Origin: Sphingobacterium chuzhouense
Lineage (GTDB): Bacteria > Bacteroidota > Bacteroidia > Sphingobacteriales > Sphingobacteriaceae
Direction of reading: 5' to 3'
Assembly: GCF_014692525.1 (NCBI RefSeq)
Contig: NZ_JACNYL010000001.1
Location: 62,001-126,000, forward strand
DNA: 64,000 nt
Shown here in pieces: positions 25,636 through 33,110 of this stretch. How positions within the stretch are numbered: the stretch's first letter is position 1; every line of letters starts with the position of its first letter. The notes under the pieces are model-generated. The model saw only the letters and a list, made by a program, of their open reading frames with translations. It was not told where the DNA came from and made no database searches. Made by a program: the position numbers and the translations under genes.

Positions 25636-26037
25636 TTATTCTAGTCTTTTGTCCCGTGCCTCTTCGTAAGCTGGGTTATATACAATCTTGGGCGAAAGAT
25701 AATGCAATAATACCAAGCGAGAATATCGAAGATTAAAAGGTGCAAAGATCAATATAGCCGCAAAAAGAACAGAAACATATACCCAGGGTGATTCGCTTTT
25801 TGTTAACATTGCGGTTGTCAAACCCAATGTGACCACCTCTGCAACAGAAAAAGCATAGCTCACATACATCGCCGCATAAAAATAACCTGGCTCTACTTCA
25901 AACTTTAGTCCGCAATGCGGGCAATGCTCATGCATCTTCTGCTTTTTAAAGCCGTATACCGGTCCCTCAAACACCTTTCCGACTCTACATTTCGGACATT
26001 TGGACTGCGCCATAGCAGTGAACCTAGATGTTGCCAT
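25636..26037 (-). CDS. DUF983 membrane protein
   Basis: 133 residues from the ATG at 26037. A TTG further up at 26058 would overlap the previous gene. An N-terminal zinc-ribbon-like part has two CxxC pairs (CPKC, CPHC). Two membrane helices follow (about 62-84 and 90-110), then a basic tail. DUF983 proteins are found in Bacteroidota and alphaproteobacteria near cytochrome oxidase genes, but none are seen here. It follows the small CAMC membrane protein gene by 4 bases. Function unknown. Confidence 0.8.
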   Translation of the reverse strand: MATSRFTAMAQSKCPKCRVGKVFEGPVYGFKKQKMHEHCPHCGLKFEVEPGYFYAAMYVSYAFSVAEVVTLGLTTAMLTKSESPWVYVSVLFAAILIFAPFNLRYSRLVLLHYLSPKIVYNPAYEEARDKRLE

Positions 26038-26041
26038 GTAA

Positions 26042-26317
26042 TTAGATTTGTTCTCCAAAGGGTGAGACTTTTTTAGCGTTGTTCTTACGGTATTTTTTAT
26101 ACCACAATATACCTATTCCTATGGCAATCAAATAAGGAATAGCCAACAGAAAGAGGATACCATCGTTTAATCCCTTCCCTTGTGTATTACCGTTGGCAGC
26201 ACTATTTTCTGCATTTAAGGAACACATAGCGCATTGAGCGGATACGTCCGTATAACACAAGATACTCAACATGGCTACAGCCAGTATAACGAAAAAAGGA
26301 GTCCATTTTGAAATCAT
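26042..26317 (-). CDS. Small exported/membrane protein with CAMC motif
   Basis: 91 residues from the ATG at 26317. Upstream codons to 26371 are open but lie beyond a promoter-like box. N-terminal signal or anchor helix, then SAQCAMCSLNAENSAANG and a second helix (FLLAIPYLIAIGIGILWY) with a basic cytosolic tail. The CAMC pair after the cleavage site may bind metal or form a disulfide. I do not know a named family. Coupled to the DUF983 gene. Confidence 0.7.
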   Translation of the reverse strand: MISKWTPFFVILAVAMLSILCYTDVSAQCAMCSLNAENSAANGNTQGKGLNDGILFLLAIPYLIAIGIGILWYKKYRKNNAKKVSPFGEQI

Positions 26318-26320
26318 ATA

Positions 26321-26328
26321 CAAAAATA
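26321..26328 (-). promoter_or_regulatory. -7 box TATTTTTG of the CAMC protein gene
   Basis: Perfect TAnnTTTG with an ATTG about 21 bases upstream as possible -33. It ends 3 bases before the ATG, so the mRNA may be leaderless. Confidence 0.4.
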
Positions 26329-26382
26329 CCAAAATTTTATGGTTTAGTACAATTTTGAAATGAATGAACAAACAAACATAGC

Positions 26383-26411
26383 ATTACGCTGTAAACCATG
26401 TTATCACGAAT
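26383..26411. promoter_or_regulatory. Split element ATTACGCT-N14-CACGAAT upstream of the AraC gene
   Basis: Same two half-sites, in the same order and orientation on the plus strand, as at 32146-32171 upstream of the MFS operon (there with an 11-base spacer). It lies about 116 bp ahead of the AraC start. Probable binding site of that regulator, inferred from the shared sequence. Confidence 0.5.
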
Positions 26412-26527
26412 AATCTATAATAGAATTTTTTACATGTATAATCTTATTTTTCAGAAACAACATCTGGTTGTTGTTTTATCAACCCAAAAGATGTAAATTA
26501 GTATCATACACCACATAAACAAATATT

Positions 26528-27409
26528 ATGAAAGCCGTAGAATATAGATTACCAAAGGAGTTTGACAAATCATTTATTGTATTCAAAGAGCAAGGTCTAT
26601 ACTTTCCTTGTCCATGGCATTATCATCCGGAATATGAGTTTGTTCTGGTTAACAAAAGTAGCGGCCGTCGTATGGTTGGGGATCATATTGGCACCTTTGT
26701 AGAGGGAGACCTTGTGCTCATGGGACCTTCTCTCCCACATGTATGGGTAAACGATCAAAAATACTTTGAGAAAGAAAACACTGAAACTGCTGATGCCGTA
26801 GTTGTACACTTTTTGAAAGACTTCTTAGGCGAAAACTTTTTCAATTTACCCGAGAGTGGACCTTTAAAAAAAATACTTAACCTTTCTAATAGAGGATTGG
26901 TTATCTTGGGACATACACGTTATCGGATTGCAAAAATCATGAACGACATGCCCAGCCAAAATGGGTTGAAACGACTTTCCTCTCTTTTCGAAATATTTGA
27001 TATTCTTGCTAATAGTTCGGAATACGAGCCTCTTGCCAGTCCATCCTATATGGAAAACACGAGAGATATGTATTCCGATAGGTTCAGTAAAATAACGGAA
27101 TATATCCTGCGTAATTTCCATCGGGACATCACACTTAAAGAAGTCGCTGACCAAGCCAATATGGCGACTACAACGTTCTGCAATTTCTTCAAGGAACACT
27201 TTAGGATGACATTTGTAGAATATCTCAACGCTATACGTATTGGTCATGTGTGCAAGCTTTTGGCAGATAAGGATAAAACGATTATATCGGTAGCGTACGA
27301 GTGTGGATTTAATAACTTAGCAAATTTCAACCGACAGTTCAAACGGCTTAAAGATATGACACCAAAAGAATATAGGAAGGCACTGGAAGGCGAACCGATG
27401 ATGGTTTAG
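26528..27409 (+). CDS. AraC-family regulator with N-terminal cupin
   Basis: 293 residues. An N-terminal cupin sensor (about 15-110; PWHYHPEYEFVLV and GDLVLMGPSLPHVW carry the usual His cluster). C-terminal double HTH about 185-285 with ITLKEVADQANMATTTFCNFFKEH and YECGFNNLANFNRQFKR. This layout is that of sugar-responsive activators such as RhaR/RhaS relatives. The gene is tail to tail with the sugar-acid operon and overlaps its last gene by 4 bases. A sequence element shared between its upstream region and the MFS operon promoter suggests it controls both. Confidence 0.9.
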   Translation: MKAVEYRLPKEFDKSFIVFKEQGLYFPCPWHYHPEYEFVLVNKSSGRRMVGDHIGTFVEGDLVLMGPSLPHVWVNDQKYFEKENTETADAVVVHFLKDFLGENFFNLPESGPLKKILNLSNRGLVILGHTRYRIAKIMNDMPSQNGLKRLSSLFEIFDILANSSEYEPLASPSYMENTRDMYSDRFSKITEYILRNFHRDITLKEVADQANMATTTFCNFFKEHFRMTFVEYLNAIRIGHVCKLLADKDKTIISVAYECGFNNLANFNRQFKRLKDMTPKEYRKALEGEPMMV

Positions 27410-28185
27410 GCATTCAACCCACCATCCAATAGTATATTTTCGCCATTGATGTATTCCCCTGCCTTTGACATGAGCAGTACCACCAACCCTTTAATATCAT
27501 CTGCATTGGCCATTCTGCCTAACGGTACTTTTTTACAATAGTTTGCAACGAATTGTTCAGGTTGATTGTTAAACAATCCGCCTGGGCTGATGCAGTTGAA
27601 TCGCATATTTTTACCAGCCACCATCTTCGCCATATAACGCGATAGATTAATCAATCCTGCATTATGAAAGAAGTAGTCTGCAGGCAAGTCCCCCATTCCT
27701 GTTGTTCCTTCATAATTGCTCAAGTCAGGTCCTTTCATGCCCATCATAGAAGCAATACTTACCACACTCCCTCCGCCCGATTGAATAATCAAATCGCTTA
27801 ATTCACGCAGCAAAAAAAACATGCCAGTCGCATTAGAGCGCATAGACGCTTCAAACTGTTCGATAGGTGCACGGTATCCTTTAACAGGGCGGGAAACCGC
27901 ATTGTTCACAAAACCATCCAATCTGCCGTAACGCGCCAAAATATTGTTCTTTAATGCCAACATCGATTCGTAATCATCCTGATCGACTGCCATAGCATGA
28001 ACATCCAAGCCATGCTCTCTGAATCCCTTCGCCGTAACCTCTGCCCGTTGCAAATCACGGGATGTAGTAATTACTGTAGCGTCCGCTTCCGCAAGACCTT
28101 CGACAATGCACTTACCGTAGTTGCCCGATCCACCGGTAACAACAATAACCTTATCTTTTAAACTCAATAATTCTTTTACGTTCAT
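27406..28185 (-). CDS. Short-chain dehydrogenase/reductase with altered YxxxK motif
   Basis: 259 residues from the ATG at 28185. The longer frame to 28245 overlaps the previous gene and is less likely. Cofactor motif TGGSGNYG (17-24), NNA segment in VNNAVSR (94-100), catalytic-Ser region IASMMG with Ser146. The active-site Tyr171 is followed by FFHN, so the Lys of YxxxK is Asn175. The alignment is anchored by the following AGLINLSRYMAK. Last gene of an operon with Gfo/Idh, aldo/keto reductase, aldolase and MFS genes. Oxidation or reduction of a sugar acid is inferred from the neighbours. The missing Lys makes catalysis uncertain. Confidence 0.85.
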   Translation of the reverse strand: MNVKELLSLKDKVIVVTGGSGNYGKCIVEGLAEADATVITTSRDLQRAEVTAKGFREHGLDVHAMAVDQDDYESMLALKNNILARYGRLDGFVNNAVSRPVKGYRAPIEQFEASMRSNATGMFFLLRELSDLIIQSGGGSVVSIASMMGMKGPDLSNYEGTTGMGDLPADYFFHNAGLINLSRYMAKMVAGKNMRFNCISPGGLFNNQPEQFVANYCKKVPLGRMANADDIKGLVVLLMSKAGEYINGENILLDGGLNA

Positions 28186-28189
28186 CTTT

Positions 28190-29107
28190 TTACAATAAAA
28201 TTGTTTTACCTCCTTGCAAAAAGCTCTCCTGTGCCCCAATGACAACCCGCATCAATCGATGTGTCTTTTTAAAATCCAACCGAGGTTTTCCTTCCTGAAC
28301 CGAACGAATAAACTCGATCATATTGTCCCGAAACATGGAATAGGAATTGCGAATATCAATTAGTTTCCATCCTTGTCGCCCGAAAAATGTCACTTGAAAA
28401 GTTCCGGAAATATGCTGGTATAGATGTAACATAATGTCAGTCCCATTTGCTAACCGCACATGGACTATTTCTTTATCTAGTTCGCCAATATGCTTTATAC
28501 TGACGGGAAGCGGATCATCTAAAACACTGAAAACAGCTTCCAGCAAATGGATACCATATTTCTTCCAATCTTTTTTGCCCACCGCCGTTACGAGTTCGAT
28601 TTCACCTAATGTTGCCAGTTCTTGTTTCGCTATCCGGCATTCGTTAGCGTATCGCATAGAAGAACAGGACATAATAAAACGGCCTTGAGCAACGCCATCT
28701 GCAAACCAATCTAAATCATTTTGTGAATAAGCCAATGGTTTATCAATAAAAACCGGAACACCAGCCTCTACAAAAGGTTTTGCCATCTGCACATGATTTT
28801 CTGGATCGTCGCGTCCTAAAATAACCGCATCCACCTCTCCTATCATATCTACTATATTATCGACAACATGTGTAATGCCAGATGAATGGGCTATGCTTTC
28901 CGCAATCTTCCTTTCCTGACACCACACATGCGTGACTATCGCATCAGAAATACCTAATGTATCTTTATTTGCTTCTAAATAGGAGGCGACCGCAGGATAG
29001 CCTATCCTACTAATTTCATCCCCGTCAAACTGACCATTGATAATGGACGACCATGAATAAGGATGGGCATTCCCCTCACTCATACCAATTATTCCCAACT
29101 TTATCAT
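28190..29107 (-). CDS. Gfo/Idh/MocA-family oxidoreductase
   Basis: 305 residues from the ATG at 29107, which overlaps the TGA of the upstream gene (ATGA), a sign of coupled translation. N-terminal Rossmann fold (MIKLGIIGMSEGNAH) and the DKPLA motif near residues 120-124, equivalent to the family EKP Lys. The C-terminal half is shorter than in typical 350-aa members. The family acts on pyranoses and inositols with NAD(P). Substrate here unknown. Part of the sugar-acid operon. Confidence 0.85.
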   Translation of the reverse strand: MIKLGIIGMSEGNAHPYSWSSIINGQFDGDEISRIGYPAVASYLEANKDTLGISDAIVTHVWCQERKIAESIAHSSGITHVVDNIVDMIGEVDAVILGRDDPENHVQMAKPFVEAGVPVFIDKPLAYSQNDLDWFADGVAQGRFIMSCSSMRYANECRIAKQELATLGEIELVTAVGKKDWKKYGIHLLEAVFSVLDDPLPVSIKHIGELDKEIVHVRLANGTDIMLHLYQHISGTFQVTFFGRQGWKLIDIRNSYSMFRDNMIEFIRSVQEGKPRLDFKKTHRLMRVVIGAQESFLQGGKTILL

Positions 29108-30048
29108 AACCAACCCTTTCTATCCCATTCCGCGAGATTTAAAAATGAAGGATCGGGATATTGTATATTCTTTGATTGCACAAAAATTTCGGTTGAAAGT
29201 TCATCACCTTTAAGATTATCAATACTGGCATGCAAATATTCCTCTTTATCAATCCCGACTAATACACTAGATACTTGCGGGTGTTTCAAGGCAAACTTGG
29301 TAGCATATTCCGGAAAATTACGAAAATGTGTTTCGGCAATAGTACGATAAGCTTCTAAATGGTTATCTACCTCTTTCAATGCTTCATGCATCTTAAACTT
29401 GCGTTCTGTAAGCATACCCCGCATCAACACGGAGCGAACAATAATACCTACACCTTTCTCGCTAGCATCTTGAAAACAATTGCCGTGCGACTGATCCATG
29501 AGGTTAAACGGTAGCTGGACAGCATCCCAGATACCTGACTGTATCGCTTTAGCTGTCTCTTTTACTTTATAAACCGAAACTCCGATATTTTTAACATGAC
29601 CTTCGTCTTGTATTTCCGAAAACACACGAACTACATCTTCATTTTGGAGGATATCCATATCCGCATAATGTACCATGAACAAATCAATGTAGTCCGTTTT
29701 CAAGTTTTTTAAACTCAAGTCCAAAGATTTTTCGATAATGTCTTTCAATTCCGAATAAACGGGGATATTTCCTTCTTCATCTTTAAGATGTACACATTTA
29801 GTCGCCAAAACCACTTGATCACGAATACCTTGAAATGCTTCGCCCATCAACCGCTCACTTTCACCATAATGTCTTGCGGTATCAAAGAAATTAATACCAG
29901 ATTCCACCGCCTTCTGTAACAACTGGATAGCAGAATCTTCATCTGGCATCTCGTGTGCCCCCAAACCATAGGGCATTCCTATTTCCACCCCACCAAAAGC
30001 AATTTCGGAGACAGAAAGACCGGTTCGTCCTAAAATTCTTCTTTTCAT
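29104..30048 (-). CDS. Aldo/keto reductase
   Basis: 314 residues forming a TIM barrel with the complete AKR tetrad: Asp and Tyr in FFDTARHYGES (about 54-64), Lys in VVLATKC, His in DLFMVHYAD. It resembles the D-threo-aldose (L-fucose/galactose) 1-dehydrogenase branch in length and wording (GRTGLSVSEIAFGG). It lies 5 bases after the HpcH/HpaI aldolase gene and overlaps the Gfo/Idh gene. Oxidation of a free sugar, or reduction of the aldehyde released by the aldolase, are both reasonable. Confidence 0.9.
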   Translation of the reverse strand: MKRRILGRTGLSVSEIAFGGVEIGMPYGLGAHEMPDEDSAIQLLQKAVESGINFFDTARHYGESERLMGEAFQGIRDQVVLATKCVHLKDEEGNIPVYSELKDIIEKSLDLSLKNLKTDYIDLFMVHYADMDILQNEDVVRVFSEIQDEGHVKNIGVSVYKVKETAKAIQSGIWDAVQLPFNLMDQSHGNCFQDASEKGVGIIVRSVLMRGMLTERKFKMHEALKEVDNHLEAYRTIAETHFRNFPEYATKFALKHPQVSSVLVGIDKEEYLHASIDNLKGDELSTEIFVQSKNIQYPDPSFLNLAEWDRKGWL

Positions 30049-30053
30049 CCTAT

Positions 30054-30875
30054 CTATTCTTCTAAATAAGACTTTCCTTTATCACCCATTGTTTTACCAA
30101 ATGTTTTCACCATATCCCTACAGTAATTCGTCAATCCAACCACATCAGCTCCCATACTCACAAAATGATACCCCATATCCAAAAGCTCCTGCAAATTTGC
30201 GGGCGAACCTACCGTTCCTGCAAATTTTCCATTTTTTCTTGCTACCGCCGCCACGCGCTTGCGTGTTTCTATTAACAACGGATGATCCCATTGTCCAGGT
30301 GCACCTATGCCTTGGCTGAAATCACCAGGTCCGAAAAAAAGCATATCAAAACCTTCGAGTTGCGCAATTTCTTCCAATTCAGCTAAAGGCTCTGGGTCTT
30401 CGATCTGTAAAACAACAAAACGCTCTCGATTGGCAGTTTCCAGATACGTATTGAAATCCATTGCCGTATACGCACCATCTGCGTTTCCACCATCAATAGG
30501 TCGCTTTCCTTGCGGATGAAACCGTACTGTATGGATTACTTTTTTCGCGTCTTCTACTCCCATAACATGGGGAACCATGATACCCGCAGCATCTAATTCC
30601 AACGGTTTAATATAATCACTGTAAGCTCCTCTCGGTACTCTTACCATCAAGTCTGTATCATGCGCCTTTGTCGCCCAAACATGGGAAGCAATAACTGACC
30701 AATCTTGCCCAATATGTTCCAAATCCACCCATATACAATCAAAGCCGCTGATTGCAGCTATTTCCACAGATTGTGTATCTTTTAGATTAATTTTAAAGCA
30801 ACTTGCCGTCTCTCCGGCACGTAATTTTTGCAAAACCTTGCTTCTTCTCATCATTTTATTCGTTTCATTAATCAA
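30054..30875 (-). CDS. HpcH/HpaI-family aldolase (2-keto-3-deoxy sugar acid type)
   Basis: 273 residues. Class II pyruvate aldolase features: DCIWVDLEH with its acidic residues, RVPRG, metal ligands Glu in LQIEDPE and Asp in FFGPGDFSQGIG. The family splits 2-keto-3-deoxy acids into pyruvate and an aldehyde (for example RhmA on 2-keto-3-deoxy-L-rhamnonate). It overlaps the MFS gene by 8 bases at its 5' end. Met8/Met9 are alternative starts. Its place in a glycan-utilisation region makes it the likely final cleavage step for an imported sugar acid. Confidence 0.88.
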   Translation of the reverse strand: MINETNKMMRRSKVLQKLRAGETASCFKINLKDTQSVEIAAISGFDCIWVDLEHIGQDWSVIASHVWATKAHDTDLMVRVPRGAYSDYIKPLELDAAGIMVPHVMGVEDAKKVIHTVRFHPQGKRPIDGGNADGAYTAMDFNTYLETANRERFVVLQIEDPEPLAELEEIAQLEGFDMLFFGPGDFSQGIGAPGQWDHPLLIETRKRVAAVARKNGKFAGTVGSPANLQELLDMGYHFVSMGADVVGLTNYCRDMVKTFGKTMGDKGKSYLEE

Positions 30876-32097
30876 CCTCGGTTTTTGGTTTCAAACGGAA
30901 CAACAGGAACGCACAAATAATCATGCTTAACGCCGCTACTTGAAAGATCACATTGAGATTAACCTGTCCATCTCGTAATGCACCCGCCACATAGATACCC
31001 ACACCGCCAACGATACAACTACATAGATTTAAAAAACCATAACCTGTAGCAAGATACCGCTTATCGGATATTATTCCCAAGATAGGCATCATATTCGCAT
31101 CGATAAACGGCCGTGTCAGCGCATATATTAAAAAACCTCCTACCGTAACCCATAAGATTGCTGTGTAACTTGCTATAAATACAGCCGGAACGGCAATCAA
31201 AAAACCAATAGCCGGCAACCATATCCGGGCTCTACCGTTTGTCTTCGACCACCAATCCGCTATCGCTCCGCCCAAAATCACACCGACTAGCATTACCGGA
31301 AAGAAATACGCCGTGGAATACAACCCCGCTTCTGTCTGTGACAGATTGAACTGCTCTTTATAATAAGTCGGCAGCCAGCCATTTATCATCCAACTGATAG
31401 CACCCGCCAGTCCCCATATCACGACAACTGCCACAAACGCTCGATTACGGAATAGGTTCTGTATAGCCAATTTAAAATCTATTTTTTCTGTTACTTCATC
31501 CGTAACAACATCTGTTTTAACAGGGACTTCCTTACGGTCTTTCAATAAGAAAATCAAACACACCGCGTAGATCACGCCAATAACTCCAAAAATGTGAAAA
31601 GCATAATGCCAAGTATGTGTTTCGGCAATCCAACCACCGATAAAGCCTAAACTTTGTCCAATCATAATCCCTCCTACATGCAATCCAACAGCTGTGGATT
31701 TTGTCCTATCCGAATGCCAATCCATAATTAATGCCATTGCTGCCGGTATATAAAAAGCTTCACTAATACCCATCAATGCCCTTGCTGCTAGCAAATATTC
31801 AAACGAAGTTGCTAAAGAAGTCAACCACGTCACTAATGACCAAACGAATAAACTACCGATAATGACAATGCTTCGATTAAAACGGTCAGCAATATAACCT
31901 GCTATTGGACTAGTAAAACCATATACCCATAAAAAAACGGAGGTCAACAATCCAAACTGTGCGTCTGTCATTGGTATCTCTTCAATTATACTGCTGCGCA
32001 TCGTGACAATCATCATGCGGTCCAAATAATTGAGACAGCCAATGATACATAGCAAAGCAACAAGTAACCAGGGGTAATATTTTTTATTCGTCATCAA
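30868..32097 (-). CDS. MFS transporter (anion:cation symporter/hexuronate-like)
   Basis: 409 residues and about 12 membrane helices. The N-terminus has NYLDRMMIVTMRSSI and the helix 2-3 loop AGYIADRFNRS, wording of the ACS branch that includes hexuronate, galactarate and rhamnogalacturonide carriers. A central cytosolic loop (about 195-215) separates the halves. First gene of the aldolase operon, with a TATATTTG -7 box 28-35 bases upstream. Uptake of the sugar acid or monosaccharide across the inner membrane is the expected role. Confidence 0.9.
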   Translation of the reverse strand: MMTNKKYYPWLLVALLCIIGCLNYLDRMMIVTMRSSIIEEIPMTDAQFGLLTSVFLWVYGFTSPIAGYIADRFNRSIVIIGSLFVWSLVTWLTSLATSFEYLLAARALMGISEAFYIPAAMALIMDWHSDRTKSTAVGLHVGGIMIGQSLGFIGGWIAETHTWHYAFHIFGVIGVIYAVCLIFLLKDRKEVPVKTDVVTDEVTEKIDFKLAIQNLFRNRAFVAVVVIWGLAGAISWMINGWLPTYYKEQFNLSQTEAGLYSTAYFFPVMLVGVILGGAIADWWSKTNGRARIWLPAIGFLIAVPAVFIASYTAILWVTVGGFLIYALTRPFIDANMMPILGIISDKRYLATGYGFLNLCSCIVGGVGIYVAGALRDGQVNLNVIFQVAALSMIICAFLLFRLKPKTEVD

Positions 32098-32124
32098 TAT
32101 GGTAAAGGCTTATACATAACTTAA

Positions 32125-32132
32125 CAAATATA
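32125..32132 (-). promoter_or_regulatory. -7 box TATATTTG of the MFS-aldolase operon
   Basis: Perfect TAnnTTTG on the minus strand, predicted transcription start near 32119, leader about 22 bases. No TTG at -33. Instead the shared element (32146-32171) occupies that region, as expected for an activator-dependent promoter. Confidence 0.55.
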
Positions 32133-32145
32133 GCGGAAGCATCGT

Positions 32146-32171
32146 ATTACGCTACATGTGATTTCACGAAT
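32146..32171. promoter_or_regulatory. Split element ATTACGCT-N11-CACGAAT upstream of the MFS operon
   Basis: Second copy of the element found at 26383-26411 before the AraC gene. It lies 14 bp upstream of the -7 box, where an activator would contact RNA polymerase. Confidence 0.5.
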
Positions 32172-32179
32172 TACTGGTA

Positions 32180-33088
32180 TTATTTTACATCTTCTCCCCT
32201 TTTCAATACCATATACGCCGTCATAGCGTGAAAGTCGCTGTTATAATTCCCGCTTTTAATGTCACGCATCGTTTTATACATATCCGATACAATCTGCTGG
32301 TCGTTGTCATCCGATTTCTGTGCTAACGCCATTGTAACGTGAGGAATCGCCTCGGCATCCCGAAACATGGCAAACAATTCCTTTTTTAGCTCGCTTTGTT
32401 CGTTAGCAGGTTGATTTTCTGGATAGGCAATCAACAACGTCGCTAACAGATTACTCCGTAAAGCAGTTTCTAGATCCTTTGTCTGCATCCAAGTCTTCAC
32501 CTGGACATATTCATTTTCTGCTAATGGACCGATATATCGGAGGATATAGGACGTCACATGCATTTCCAGTTCTGTTAGCTTATTACTTACCAAATCTCGG
32601 ATAAGGATATTCTTTACTATTTGCTTTTTTTTCTCTGATCCTAACGCATAGTTCCAAAGCGAATACAACCGGAAGGAACTTTCTAGACCTGCTGGTAGAT
32701 CCTGAACCACACCGACCTGTAGCTTTGCTAGTGTCTCGATGGCATGAAGCCTATCTTCGCCCTCGGGATTACGATAGGCCGCCATAATCTTATCTATCCA
32801 ATATTGTTTGTTTTTCTCGTCTGTAGCTGCTTGAACCAACACCCGCCAAATACCTATACGATACTTGGGAACATGACCAAACTGTTCCTCTTCTTTTAAA
32901 AACTCAACCCTTACTTCATCCACATAACAATTCCTCCATAATAGAAATTCAGCTACATGAACCTTTATCCATTCCTTCTCGGAATATAAAAGTGATTTTA
33001 AGTCTGCTAAAGCCATTTGTTTAGTTTGTCCCTTGCTGCACAACGGAATACTAATTAATAGGAGTAACCCCATTTGGAATCCTTTCAT
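32180..33088 (-). CDS. Secreted alpha-helical (HEAT-like) protein of unknown function
   Basis: 302 residues with a signal peptide (GLLLLISIPLCSKGQ, about residues 6-21). The rest is predicted all-helical with repeat-like pairs of helices (VHVAEFLLWRNCYVDEVRVEFL, RLHAIETLAKLQVG, MHVTSYILRYIGP), as in HEAT-type scaffolds. No catalytic motif is seen. It follows the GH2 gene by 22 bases in the glycan region. I do not recognise a named family. Confidence 0.7.
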   Translation of the reverse strand: MKGFQMGLLLLISIPLCSKGQTKQMALADLKSLLYSEKEWIKVHVAEFLLWRNCYVDEVRVEFLKEEEQFGHVPKYRIGIWRVLVQAATDEKNKQYWIDKIMAAYRNPEGEDRLHAIETLAKLQVGVVQDLPAGLESSFRLYSLWNYALGSEKKKQIVKNILIRDLVSNKLTELEMHVTSYILRYIGPLAENEYVQVKTWMQTKDLETALRSNLLATLLIAYPENQPANEQSELKKELFAMFRDAEAIPHVTMALAQKSDDNDQQIVSDMYKTMRDIKSGNYNSDFHAMTAYMVLKRGEDVK

Positions 33089-33110
33089 ATACTTTAAAAA
33101 TCTAACGAAA

